Assembly (NCBI RefSeq): GCF_907165205.1
Contig: NC_058196.1
Coordinates: 26,392,501-26,456,500, forward strand
Direction of reading: 5' to 3'
Length of the DNA stretch: 64,000 nt
From: Coccinella septempunctata
Taxonomy: Eukaryota; Arthropoda; Insecta; Coleoptera; Coccinellidae
Shown here: positions 47,757 to 58,900 of the stretch, piece after piece
How the letters are laid out: each line of letters begins with the position of its first letter
Position numbering within the stretch: position 1 is the first letter of the stretch
Notes under the pieces: generated by a model
The model's database searches: none
What the model saw: only the letters and a program-made list of their open reading frames with translations
Told to the model about the DNA's origin: nothing
Program-made: the position numbers and the translations under genes

Positions 47757-48306
47757 TACAGGGTGTCCATAGCTTAATATGTCAACTTCAAAAACCTTTG
47801 GTATTTATGAGCATTCTACGTAGCTTCGACAGCATCCCATTCAAAATTTTCAAGGTACTCAGAGTGTGCCACATCATTTCAGAGAGCTTTTCAATAAATC
47901 AAATTTTGCAGAAGAGTTTCGGTACTTTTCAACTAGTGTATTAGTTTTAAGTCACAAAGAACGTTATCTGTTGGAATATTGAGCATAAATAACAGCCTTT
48001 AGTATGCCTCTGTGGCGTAAAATTCTGAAAATGAAGAACAATAATGGCATTCTTTAAAGTACCTACATAATTGAATTTAGAAGTAATACCTTCAACAAGT
48101 TATACAAGGTGGGCTTTTTAAAACGAAACAGACGAGATAACGGGTGTAATAAATTTATTTCGAAAAAATGCTTGGACACGTCGATTTTTGTTTCCAGGGG
48201 GACAACTTTTAAGGTCAAATTCACAACTATATCGCTTCAACCCTTGGTGTTAGCACACCAACCCCTAAATTTTGAACAGAAATGATAGATTTTCACGAAA
48301 ATCGAG
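47757..48306. other. possible old insertion beginning with a transposon-like terminus
   Basis: TACAGGGTGTCCATAGCTTA at 47757-47776 looks like an insect transposon end, but no matching right end was found. The rest is AT-rich. Confidence 0.25.
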
Positions 48307-48334
48307 CCTAACCTAACCTAACCTGACCTAACCT
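48307..48334 (-). repeat. short telomere-like tract (TTAGG)n read on the minus strand
   Basis: Three CCTAA units, one CCTGA and one more CCTAA followed by CCT, that is the complement of the arthropod telomere repeat TTAGG. It is only about 28 bp long. Such short interstitial tracts are common in insect DNA and do not show that this is a chromosome end. Confidence 0.6.
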
Positions 48335-49969
48335 CCTTGAAGCTGTCTAATATACTGAAGTTCATTAGGAATTTTTTTTTTAGCTCTGGGCACAATAGAT
48401 CTCAAGGTCACAGTGCAACACAGCCCGCTTTAAAATCCAAATAGAACCTAGAAATACTGAGGTATCACAACATGAATTATTGAAACACAAACCATTCTTT
48501 CAAGGCCACTACACAAAAATCACGCAGGAGTTTCGATCCCAATCCAGGGTTCATAGTTCACAAAAGAAAAAACACTTTAATTCTGAAAATGAACGCGCGG
48601 TGGACAACGTGTGCCGTCAAATTAATGGTACACATTTTTCAATGCCAATTAGAATTCACAGACTGTTGGAAGATCGTGACTCGATAACATCATTGGCATC
48701 CAATTTGGGTTGAATACAGAATCAAGCCTTGTCTCAACAATGAAATGAATCGGAAGACAATTGTGGAAAAGGACGAAAAAGTTTATTTTTTCTTTGGGAC
48801 AATTACAATGTAGTGGTCTTCAACTTCTGTTGTGCACAGAGTGCCAGACAAAGCACTATTATAGCCATATCGTGTAATTCTTGCAGATAAGCATTATCAA
48901 GAAAATTTCAAGGTTTGGAATTGAAAACGATAAAAAACATTAACCCCGCTGGCCCCCTGATAAATTTTCAGTTTGATTATTGAGTTGTCCGCAGTCTTCT
49001 TTGGTACAAAAATGGGGTACCATCATCCTACCATGATTGTCGAAGATTTTGGCAGTAATCCACCAAATTAAAAGGTTGAAAACCCAATTCATATCAACAA
49101 TTCAGCAGCAAACAAACGCAGGGTATGGGATAATGTGAGTTATCGATATTTTGATGGATGAAACTTTCAACCAACATCTATCTAGGAAATTTGTAAACTT
49201 TTTAGGTGCTTATAAGCCTCCGTCAGTCTTATTTAAGGACATTGGTAAGTGAGGTGAGAAAAAATTTCTCTATTTGTTGCTTATGATGTTTGATTGAATA
49301 AATAAGCAGGAAACGTTTCGAGTGTCATTTCAACATAATATATTTGCCCTACTTGATTTAAAATACAAGGTAACATCTCAATAAACATCGCATAGAGTGA
49401 ACCAGAAGTACCATTGAAAACGTGATGTTAACAATTTATTAGTAAGACCTCCAATCGTTTCAACCTTGTGAAAGGCCACTTTGAAATACCTTTATGAATT
49501 CTGATATCGTTTCCAACCCCAACGATGACGCCTGAATTTGAAGAAATCAAAGAATTTCATCAAGCCAGGTATGCAGTATTGATCATGGATAAATATGTGT
49601 CTGAGCATGCTCAGTACGAGCACAACATTACCGGCTAACAGCGTCCGTAGAAAATCGCCCATCGATCTGCGTTTCTGCTTAAAATTCGACAGGAAAAAAA
49701 TTTAAACATTCAAGGATGATATCTGTCGAAAAGAATTCCATAAATAATTAAAAATATAAAATTAACTGTATGAATATAAAGAATATCGGCGTAATCGACA
49801 GGAGTAGGACTTTACTAGGAATTTTAAATAGTAAGCATAGACATATGCTAAAAAATCTAATAAATTATGTAAACGATTGGCGAAAAAAAAATTGATAAAC
49901 ATAAAATAAGATATTATTCCTGTGAGAAAGCTCGTTTGGTCCGCAATAAATGATTAATTAAAGATAATT
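48335..49969. other. mixed stretch, no gene assigned
   Basis: A 77-codon + frame at 48480-48713 begins ahead of its first true ATG and matches no family I know. The texture at 48540-49130 resembles decayed transposon coding DNA, but no motif supports this. Confidence 0.25.
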
Positions 49970-50310
49970 AGGTACTCACAGTCCGGAAGTACAATGACAA
50001 CATTCAAATTGGTAATTGGTGAAACTTGTTCAGTGGTACCAACGTGACGAGGCGGTAGAATTAGAGGCGGCACAGGACACTTCCAGTTTGCTCCACGTTT
50101 CGTTACCAACTGTCGCCTGGCTGGCAGTCTTCCCTTGGCCGAACGAACGGGCTGGAGCAGTTGTTGGGTACGAGGGGGCCATTAACATAAATTATGATTC
50201 GGAGACAGTTAATATTGGGTTATAAACCTCTCCGGTTTACAGGCAGGACTTTACGGTCGTCCCGGTCTATTTTCGATTTTGGGTATTTTCTCAATGGGAA
50301 CTGAGGTAGC
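49970..50310. other. CpG-rich low-copy island
   Basis: Compact GC-richer block with TTGGTAATTGGTG (homeodomain-like) near 50009 and GGCCATTAACATAAATTATG at 50178-50197. The frame at 50016-50225 starts at TTG and has no known domain. Confidence 0.3.
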
Positions 50311-51288
50311 AAGTTGGCTTTGTTGTCGGAAAGATTATCGGCAATTCTGGTTAGAAAGTTGACTTTTCTCATAAACTGCCCAACAATTTAAATAGGGTCG
50401 AAACTGAGTCGAAAAATTGTATATTTTATTATTTATATATTGTCATTTTTTTTTATTTCTGAACATGTTAAAAATACTCATCTGTACAGTACAATTGATA
50501 CACAGTTAATAATCTTTATATCAACAATAATTGAAAATAGATTGAAATTACACATATAATAATTAGAACACTTTCTGTATCACTTTTATGATTTTGCCTC
50601 AAATATATACATTCATCACCATTATGTTTTTTATATTAACTTTTTTATTTCTGTTTTAAATTCACACTGATAGACAAACAAAATTTTAAACATCCCCAAA
50701 TACCCTGTACTTACATTCAGATTGAATCGAATAACTCAATACTGTTTATTTTTCTAATTATAAACATTGCTTTTCTACAAATTGAATTTTTCAAATTCTA
50801 GCTTGGTTTTTCAATCATAATATGTTGAATAAATTAAATAATGAAGAATCGGACATATGCTTAACCATTATTAGCTGAAGCATCTGTTTCATCCTCAAAA
50901 TAATACAGATCCTCCAGTATAGTGGTATCCTCTGCATTTCAAGACTCAAAATCACACACGTTTGGGTTGTGTAATATTCGTAAACATTTTATTTTTGAAA
51001 TAAGGTGCACATTCTCAACACAGAAAAAATCGTTTAACCCAATCCTTTCGACTCAAAATTTCAAAAATACAGACATTTGACAAAAAAGATGACGTTCTTG
51101 GGAATAAGCGTTGAAAAAAACAAAAACAAGTTGAATGCATCCTATGTGAACATACTTATTTTTATTTTCTATTTATTACAAGGACTTTCTATAAATTTTC
51201 AACTTTTAAATCACTTTACTCTTTCCAAGTGACTAAATAACGACAGAAAATTGTTAGTGAGCTTGTTTTTTTTAACTTTTCACTTTAA
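50311..51288. other. AT-rich spacer
   Basis: No features seen. Confidence 0.4.
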
Positions 51289-52283
51289 TCCTTACTACTA
51301 TTAAGTCATAGTCCGTTTGTCTTTTTGTGTGTAGATAACTCCGGAACCAGGCGATTGAAATGGAATGTATCAATATAAAAATGAATGTGACCTTCATCTG
51401 CGGCATTCATTCCTGATGAAGGTAGTTATTCAGGAACCAAGGGCGAAAAACTGTATATTAGAGTCGAGGCGTAGACGAGGCTAGCAAGCGGGGAAGACAA
51501 TATAGACAGTTTTTTGCCGAGGTGTATATTATATTTTTTCTTCGAACTCACATACTCACTTGTGTGCTGTAAATCCAACCTGGCGTTAGTTGCCAATTCC
51601 ATCATCTCTGGAGAAGTGTTATTCATATCCATATCGCTATCGCTATCCATTCTTGTTAATAATGAATATACGATATGCATATGACAGTTATTATCATAGG
51701 TACTTTCATCAAATCCCAGCTCTCGAAATTAATTGAAGCGCCACTGCAACTAAGGGAAGAACTGAGCAGAAAAGTGTTTGGGACGAAAAGTGAATGCGGA
51801 CGAAAAGTACTTGCCTTCGAAAATAGTCGACTTCCGTTCGGAAATTAGTACGTAAAATTTCATTTTTTGTTTGGGTCGACGAAAAATGCTCCTTACAGCA
51901 TCTACCGGATATTTCGCGAGATACGAAGAAGTCGAAGAAATACGAATTTAAGCAAGGCCTGGCATTGTCACTTGACGATATATGATCACTTCTATTTGGA
52001 CGTGGATCGTGATATAGCTGATTCTATACAATAGGTAATTGTGGAGTTCTTTTCTCAAGAAGAGTGCGCCAATCTTTCGATAATTGGAGTTTTCTTCTCA
52101 TGAGGGTTTTTATTACAGTCTTATTAATTTTTTTATGTTCATCATTGTTGCTGATTCTTTAGTAATTTTTAATACTTTTCGAATTTTTTGTTACTTATTA
52201 TCATTCTTCAATTATTCTAATTATTTCCTTAGTAGCTTTTTCGAATGTAGTATTACGCGGACGAAGCCGCGGGTTTAAGCTAG
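51289..52283 (+). mobile_element. non-autonomous Helitron, 995 bp
   Basis: The 5' end begins TCCTTACTACTATTAAGT, followed by a GTCCGTTTGTCTTTTTGTGT block and GATAACTCCGGAACC, like the leading part of many insect Helitrons. The 3' end has a CGCGG-ACGAAG-CCGCG hairpin (52256-52271), 8 bases, then CTAG at 52280-52283. The element sits between an A (51288) and a T (52284), the preferred Helitron target, with no target duplication. No Rep/helicase coding is present. The middle is different in character and includes a possible captured gene piece at 51538-51680. Confidence 0.88.
51538..51680 (-). pseudogene. possible captured coding fragment inside the Helitron
   Basis: The minus frame from the ATG at 51680, or the one at 51650, encodes MDSDSDMDMNNTSPEMMEL and then a mixed hydrophilic stretch. 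About 100 bases downstream of the second ATG there are two overlapping donor-like GTGAGT words (near 51545-51560), beyond which the peptide turns Lys/Ser-rich and ends at 51426. An acidic N-terminus followed by a donor resembles a first coding exon. Helitrons are known to capture host gene fragments. The parent gene was not recognised. Confidence 0.35.
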
Positions 52284-52769
52284 TAATCAATTAATCATAA
52301 GGTACAAACGCTAGCTTTGTGTGTATAATCATTGATTTATTATAATCCTCAATGGTAAAATTCCATTCGCGACAGTAGGCGTCGAAATATTCCCATTTCG
52401 ACAATTTTCAAGGTTTTGGATTAAGGACATTTCAATAACAAAAAAATATAATAAATAATTAAAATCAATATTCCATATTTGCTTGTACCCATGGAGAGGG
52501 AAAGAATATCTCAAAACCCACTGCCAGGTTACAATGATTTATGTCACTTTTTCAAGCGTTTTACTTATTTACTTTTTTGATTTGTGATAACTGGCCAGTT
52601 AAGCTAGAAAATTAATTATTCAGTAATTCGTCTCTGGACTTGCGATTATCAGAATTCACAGGGCATTCAACCCAAAATCTCGAGAAACCTGTTAGCTTGT
52701 CTGGTGAAACAGACAATTCCCAATATAAAAAATTTAGTTAACCCATAAAAAAGTAACACACTTAATGAC
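52284..52769. other. AT-rich spacer
   Basis: Nothing recognised. Confidence 0.35.
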
Positions 52770-53240
52770 CATCAGGTACATCGTTACAGTTTTGCCTCCG
52801 CAGACAGATCGTTGCCCAAAACACCACCCGCTCGCTAAACGGCGACAGATCCATAACTAGATGATGACCGGTTATCATTCGAACACTTTCGTTTGTGGGG
52901 GCCCCTTCCGCAAAGACCGATTCATAACAATTGCAGCCTTGATCCGGTTCTACTCGAACGGAGGTAGGTCGCTTACGTCACACAAGATCTCGATGCAGCT
53001 GTCAATTCGATTTCGCTGCCGCGTCCAGGAGCTGTCAGAACGTCTGAAATATCACCGCCTCTTTCACAATGGCCGTTTGCTCTTTGTGTGTCGAGCGGGC
53101 CGAGGTCGTGGCTGGTCCCAGGTAGGCACGGTATGAGCAGTTGCTGGTTGTTGATGTTGGTTTTTTTAGATTCCCGATTCCGGGAAATCCGTATTTGGAA
53201 GAGATTTCGGAATGCGAAGGAATTTCTAGGGACACAAAGT
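52770..53240. promoter_or_regulatory. CpG-rich island with a donor-terminated frame
   Basis: GC-rich compared with its flanks. It has GGGGGCCCCTTCCGC near 52897 and a TTACGTCACAC CRE-like site near 52972. It contains the candidate exon 52861-53121 listed separately. Confidence 0.3.
52861..53121 (+). other. candidate first coding exon ending at a CAG/GTAGGC donor
   Basis: Open from a true ATG (two in tandem at 52861) to CAG at 53119-53121, directly before GTAGGC. The 87-residue stretch is Arg-rich (SIRFRCRVQELSERLKYHR in the middle) with no recognised domain. If the donor is not used the frame continues to a stop at 53134-53136. In a CpG-rich block a frame of this size can be chance. Confidence 0.25.
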
Positions 53241-53497
53241 ATTCTGTTGATTTATTTTTTTTTAAATGAACTAATAAAATCGATGATGGAAAGAATTGAC
53301 TTTTGAAATTTTTACTGTTCCCAAAAAAATTGATAAACAAAAAAAAGACCGTAGATTGAAAGAAATCAAATAATTTGTGCAATGTAGAATCTGCCACGCA
53401 CATGCGATAAAATTCGGCATAAATGGTGTGGCAAAAATGCAGAAAATAAATTCCCAAATATACAAACATTTTTATTTAATGTTTTAAGTCTACCCGT
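53241..53497. other. AT-rich spacer
   Basis: A 144-codon minus frame (53035-53469, true ATG) crosses from here into the island. It is Phe/Ser/Lys-rich without a domain and is probably chance. Confidence 0.3.
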
Positions 53498-54010
53498 GAA
53501 ATGGGCCTCTTCTTATTCAGGAGAATAATGCGATTAAATTTTAGAAAAATCCACAAGTTTTTTTTATACCTATCTACTGAAATTCTTACAGTTCCTATTC
53601 ATCACTTTTTCAATTTGAAATGATCAAAAAACCAAAAATTAATTTTTCATTCAATTTTCTAGCTCACAAACAAAAGAGAATGATGCGTCAAAAATGTCGG
53701 AAAAATCCAAAATTTTCATTATATCTACTGAAATTCTCAGTGCTGTAATTTAAAATTATCAAAAGACCATAATATAATTTTTCTTGTAATTTTCTAACTC
53801 AATAGCAAAACAGGGTATCCGCTTATTAAAGAGAATAATGCGTAAATAATTAAAAGAAAAATCCACTTTTTGAAAACCGAATTATTATAGTTATTGCAGA
53901 ATTATTTAAAATTATCTAATTGATATCAAAGCAGTGTCTTTTTTCATTCAAGAAAATAATTTCAAAAATTCATTAAAAATCCGCTATTATTTTCTCAATC
54001 AATTCATACT
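53498..54010. repeat. diverged tandem repeat, about 155-bp unit, about 3.5 copies
   Basis: A block GAGAATAATGCG followed by AAAAATCCAC and by TCTACTGAAATTCT recurs at 53521, 53676 and 53831 (spacing 155 and 155), with a weaker, shorter-spaced copy at 53951. Each unit also has a TCATTCA or TTATTCA word before the block and an ATTATC-AAAGACC-like word. Divergence is high, so the array is old. Confidence 0.65.
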
Positions 54011-55896
54011 TTCAGGTAGGTACTTATCATTTTTATGATTAAAAATTAATAAAAAACAAAAATAGATTTTGGTGAAATTTTTTAGAACACCTTCGAAGCA
54101 CGAAAAAGCCACATTCTTTATTAAACCAAGTTTTTACAGTATCCTTATCTTTTGTTTCGAAAACGAATGAAACTATATAACCGAGAGTACCAATTTGACG
54201 TTTTCAAATATTTTCATTATGTAATTATTCATATCATATAAATCGGAAGCTTAAAATGAGAGTTAAATGAAAATGCATGTTTTCGTTATTTTGATATTGC
54301 AATTTTTCCCATAGAATTTCTTCTTTACGTTCATATTTTAAATTCTTCATCTGCCCTATTGCATATTAAATACGATCGTTGAAAATCTTCAATGAAAAAA
54401 AGTCAATAATTTTACTCTCGAAGAAGGAACCGGTAGAAGAGACTTTTAGTGAATCCTGAATTAATTTAGTGCTACTTTCAAGAATCACCCTTGATTTTTG
54501 CGGTCCTTTACAGGTTTCTGCATTAAGTGTAAAGAACACTGAATAGTGAAAGATTTCTTCATTTAAAGCTTTCATTTTATGGACATGTATATACATAATA
54601 TTTTTCATTGATTATCATTGCACTCACATTCTTGATGACTAAGTATACCAGAAATTGATATTAAATTAAAGGATATTCTTAGATTTCTTCGATGACATTA
54701 GGATAGGTTCGACTGGTGAACAGTAGATGGCCAGGATGAAACAGAATTCTACTAAATAGTGACATCTGTTGCACTTACTACGCAATAACAATCTGTCGGA
54801 CAAACTAGCAAACCTTACAGTTTGGCTCATATTCAACTCCTGAAACGTTTTCTGCATTAATTTCAAAAAAGATTCCAGTATAAATATTACAGGGAGTATT
54901 TACAACATTCTGTGCAATAGAGGCATTGGTTCAATTTAATCGTTTTCTATTCGAGTTATGTTAGTGTAGACCGTAGACCAACGACCTCTATCAATCCTCG
55001 GACAAAAATCCAAAATTATTAAATCAGAACTTGAATTAATAAATTGATTTGAAGCCTAGTCAGGAAATGAAAGTTTAATTCAATTTGTTCGAGCCAACAT
55101 CTTGTAGATATGTAAGTTAACCCGATTTTTATTTTCCATAGGACAAGTTATCATATTTTTGACGAGCGCATTTTTTTTGAAATCGTTCTTTTACTGTTGA
55201 CTCATATTCAATATAGAAAATGCAAGACTATTTGTACACAAAAAAATGAACGCTTTAAAATTAACTGTTGATGCGATGTACCTGTATTATAGGTGTTTTA
55301 TTGAAATAAACACAAAGTATTCTTTCAATCTGAAATATAAACTTTTTTGAAGAAATGTTTTATATCAACTTATACGGAAAATAATCTAAAATTGACAAAA
55401 CTTTTTCTGATATACATCACATAAGATTGTTTTGCTGATGAAGTCATGATTGATAATAAGTTAATAATCTTCATGAATCGAATAAACACACATTACAGTA
55501 TTGTTTTCAATCTCAATTAAAAATGATAATCAATTTAACCATCGCCAAAAAACTACAACAATGTCTGAGCTAGCATTTTGTGTCCCCCTCCTCTGTTATG
55601 ATGATTGATCTGAAAACTAACAGTAATTAGTATTGCCCTGTGTACTTCGGATTCGATTCTGAGGCAAATGTTCAGACAAACCATTAATCACTCTAATAAC
55701 GTCCAAAAGATTTCCTGACAGTGGCACTCGACTAAAGTAATCGAAATTTTAATGAATGGATGCTATCGAGAATGAATTTCCCTCCTTTACATTCTTATTC
55801 GACTTTCAGCAACATTTTGTGCAGAACAGCTCTCATTCAGTTCGCTAACATCATAGACCGGTTTATAGATTTCTGAGCCTTTTTCTTAGATATAGA
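54011..55896. other. AT-rich stretch, nothing recognised
   Basis: Only short Phe/Leu/Lys-rich frames. No repeats seen before the satellite. Confidence 0.4.
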
Positions 55897-55916
55897 TAGT
55901 ATATAAAACTATACTA
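55897..55916. other. small perfect hairpin at the left edge of the satellite
   Basis: TAGTATA and TATACTA (7 bp each) flank a 6-base loop immediately before the first monomer. It may have no role. Confidence 0.5.
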
Positions 55917-55918
55917 GT

Positions 55919-58900
55919 ATATGGAGTTCATAGAATTCGTATTGAAGATTCTAGAAAACCAAACAGTTGATGATTTAATAGAGAATTGCACTCCAGAGAG
56001 CTCTTCGAAGTCAACTCGAAAATGAAAAGTGGAAAAACAAAAAAAAATATTTTCTCCCAAACAGTTTCAGATATTGGAATGTTTGGTATGAAAATATAGG
56101 TTTTCGAACACGCTGAATCTATTGCAAGCAATTTCGAAAGCCTATCTCCCTTCGTTTAGAATTTCACCTTGGAAATGGCATTTTTCAAAAATTGCAATTT
56201 TCAATCTGCGATATCCCCTGTTATATTCGTCTGATCCCATTGGGATTTCCGGCTATATAATCAGCGCTGTCTAGGCTTCCACCCTAGCACAAGAACTCGA
56301 TTTAGAAAATCCCGATTTTTCGGGTCAAAAATGAGCAAGGGATTAGACCCCCCTAAAATGACCTATTTGCAACTCTGTCTTAAAATCAGGATGTTCTATT
56401 ACTGTCCTCGGATATGGAGTGCATGGAATTCGCATTGAAGATTGTAGAAAACCAAACAGTTGATGATTCAATAGAGAATTGCACTCCAGAGAGCTCTTCG
56501 AAGTCAACTCGAAAATGAAAAGTGGAAATACAAAAAAAATTATTTTCTCCTAAACAGTGTCAGATATTGGAATGTTTGGTATGAAACTATAGGTTTTCGA
56601 ACACGCTGAATCTATTGCAAGCAATTTCGAAAGCCTATCTCCCTTCGTTCAGAATTTCACCTTGGAAATGGCATTTTTCAAAAATTGCAATTTTCGATCT
56701 GCGATATCTCCTGTTATATTCGTCTGATCCCATTGGGATGTCCAGTAATATAATCAGCGTTGTCTAGGCTTCCACCCTAGCACAAGAACTCGATTTCGAA
56801 AATCTCGATTTTTTGGGTCAAAAATGAGCAAGGGGTTAGACACCCCTAAAATGACCTATTTGCTACTCTGTCTAAAAATCAGGATGTTCTATTACTGTCC
56901 TCGGATATGGAGTTCATAGAATTCGTATTGAAGATTCTAGAAAACCGAACAGTTGATGATTCAATAGAGAATTGCACTCCAGAGAGCTCTTCGAAGTCAA
57001 CTCGAAAATGAAAAGTGGAAAAACAAAAAAATTTTTTTTCTCCTAAACAGTGACATATATTGAAATGTTTGGTATGAAAATATAGGTTTTCGAACACGCT
57101 GAATCTATTGCAAGCAATTTCGAAAGCCTATCTCCCTTCGTTTAGAATTTCACCTTGGAAATGGCATTTTTCAAAAATTGCAATTTTCAATCTGCGATAT
57201 CTCCTGTTATATTCGTCTGATCCCATTGGGATTTCCGGTTATATAATCAGCGTTGTCTACGCTTCCACTCTAGCACAAGAACTCGATTTCGAAAATCCCG
57301 ATTTTTCGGGTCAAAAATGAGCAAGGGGTTAGACCCCCCTAAAATGACCTATTTGCTACTCTGTCCAAAAATCAGGATGTTCTATTACTGTCCTCGGATA
57401 TGGAGTGCATAAAATTCGTATTGAAGATTCTAGAAAACCAAACAGTTGATGATTTAATAGAGAATTGCACTCCAGAGAGCTCTTCGAAGTCAACTCGAAA
57501 ATGAAAAGTGGAAAAACAAAAAAAAATATTTTCTCCCAAACAGTTTCAGATATTGAAATGCTTGGTATGAAAATATAGGTTTTCGAACACGCTGAATCTA
57601 TTGCAAGCAATTTCGAAAGCATATCTCTCTTCGTTTAGAATTTCACCTTGGAAATGGCATTTTTCAAAAATTGCAATTTTCAATCTGCGATATCTCCTGT
57701 TATATTCGTCTGATCCCATTGGGATTTCCAGTTATATAATCAGCGTTGTCTAGGCTTCCACCCTAGCACAAGAACTTGATTTCGAAAATCTCGATTTTTT
57801 GGGTCAAAAATGAGCAAGGGGTTAGACCCCCCTAAAATGACCTATTTGCTACTCTGTCCAAAAATCAGGATGTTCTATTACTGTCCTCGGATATGGAGTG
57901 CATAAAATTCGTATTGAAGATTCTAGAAAACCAAACAGTTGATGATTTAATAGAGAATTGCACTCCAGAGAGCTCTTCGAAGTCAACTCGAAAATGAAAA
58001 GTGGAAAAACAAAAAAAAATATTTTCTCCCAAACAGTTTCAGATATTGGAATGTTTGGTATGAAAATATAGGTTTTCGAACACGCTGAATCTATTGCAAG
58101 CAATTTCGAAAGCCTATCTCCTTTCGTTTAGAATTCCACCCTGGAAATGGCATTTTTCAAAAATTGCAATTTTCAATCTGCGATATCTCCTGTTATATTC
58201 GTCTGATCCCATTGGGATTTCCGGTTATATAATCAGCGTTGTCTAGGCTTCCACTCTAGCACAAGAACTCGATTTCGAAAATCCCGATTTTTCGGGTCAA
58301 AAATGAGCAAGGTGTTAGACCCCCCTAAAATGACCTATTTGCTACTCTGTCCAAAAATCAGGATGTTCTATTACTGTCCTCGGATATGGAGTGCATGAAA
58401 TTCGTATTGAAGATTCTAGAAAACCAAACAGTTGATGATTTAATAGAGAATTGCACTCCAGAGAGCTCTTCGAAGTCAACTCGAAAATGAAAAGTGGAAA
58501 AACAAAAAAAAAATTTTCTCCCAAACAGTTTAAGATATTGGAATGTTTGGTATGAAAATATAGGTTTTCGAACACGCTGAATCTATTGCAAGCAATTTCG
58601 AAAGCCTATCTCCCTTCGTTTAGAATTTCACCTTGGAAATGGCATTTTTCAAAAATTGCAATTTTCAATCTGCGATATCTCCTGTTATATTCGTCTGATC
58701 CCATTGGGATTTCCAGTTATATAATCAGCGTTGTCTAGGCTTCCACCCTAGCACGGGAACTTGATTTCGAAAATCTCGATTTTTTGGGTCAAAAATGAGC
58801 AAGGGGTTAGACCCCCCTAAAATGACCTATTTGCTACTCTGTCCAAAAATCAAGATGTTCTATTACTGTCCTCGGATATGGAGTGCATAGAATTCGTATT

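Noticed and set aside
48307..48334. True chromosome end
   Set aside because: The tract is only about 28 bp and lies inside ordinary sequence on both sides.
53035..53469. 144-codon minus frame with true ATG
   Set aside because: Phe/Ser/Lys-rich, no domain, and it crosses from an AT-rich spacer into a CpG island without any change in protein character. Probably chance.
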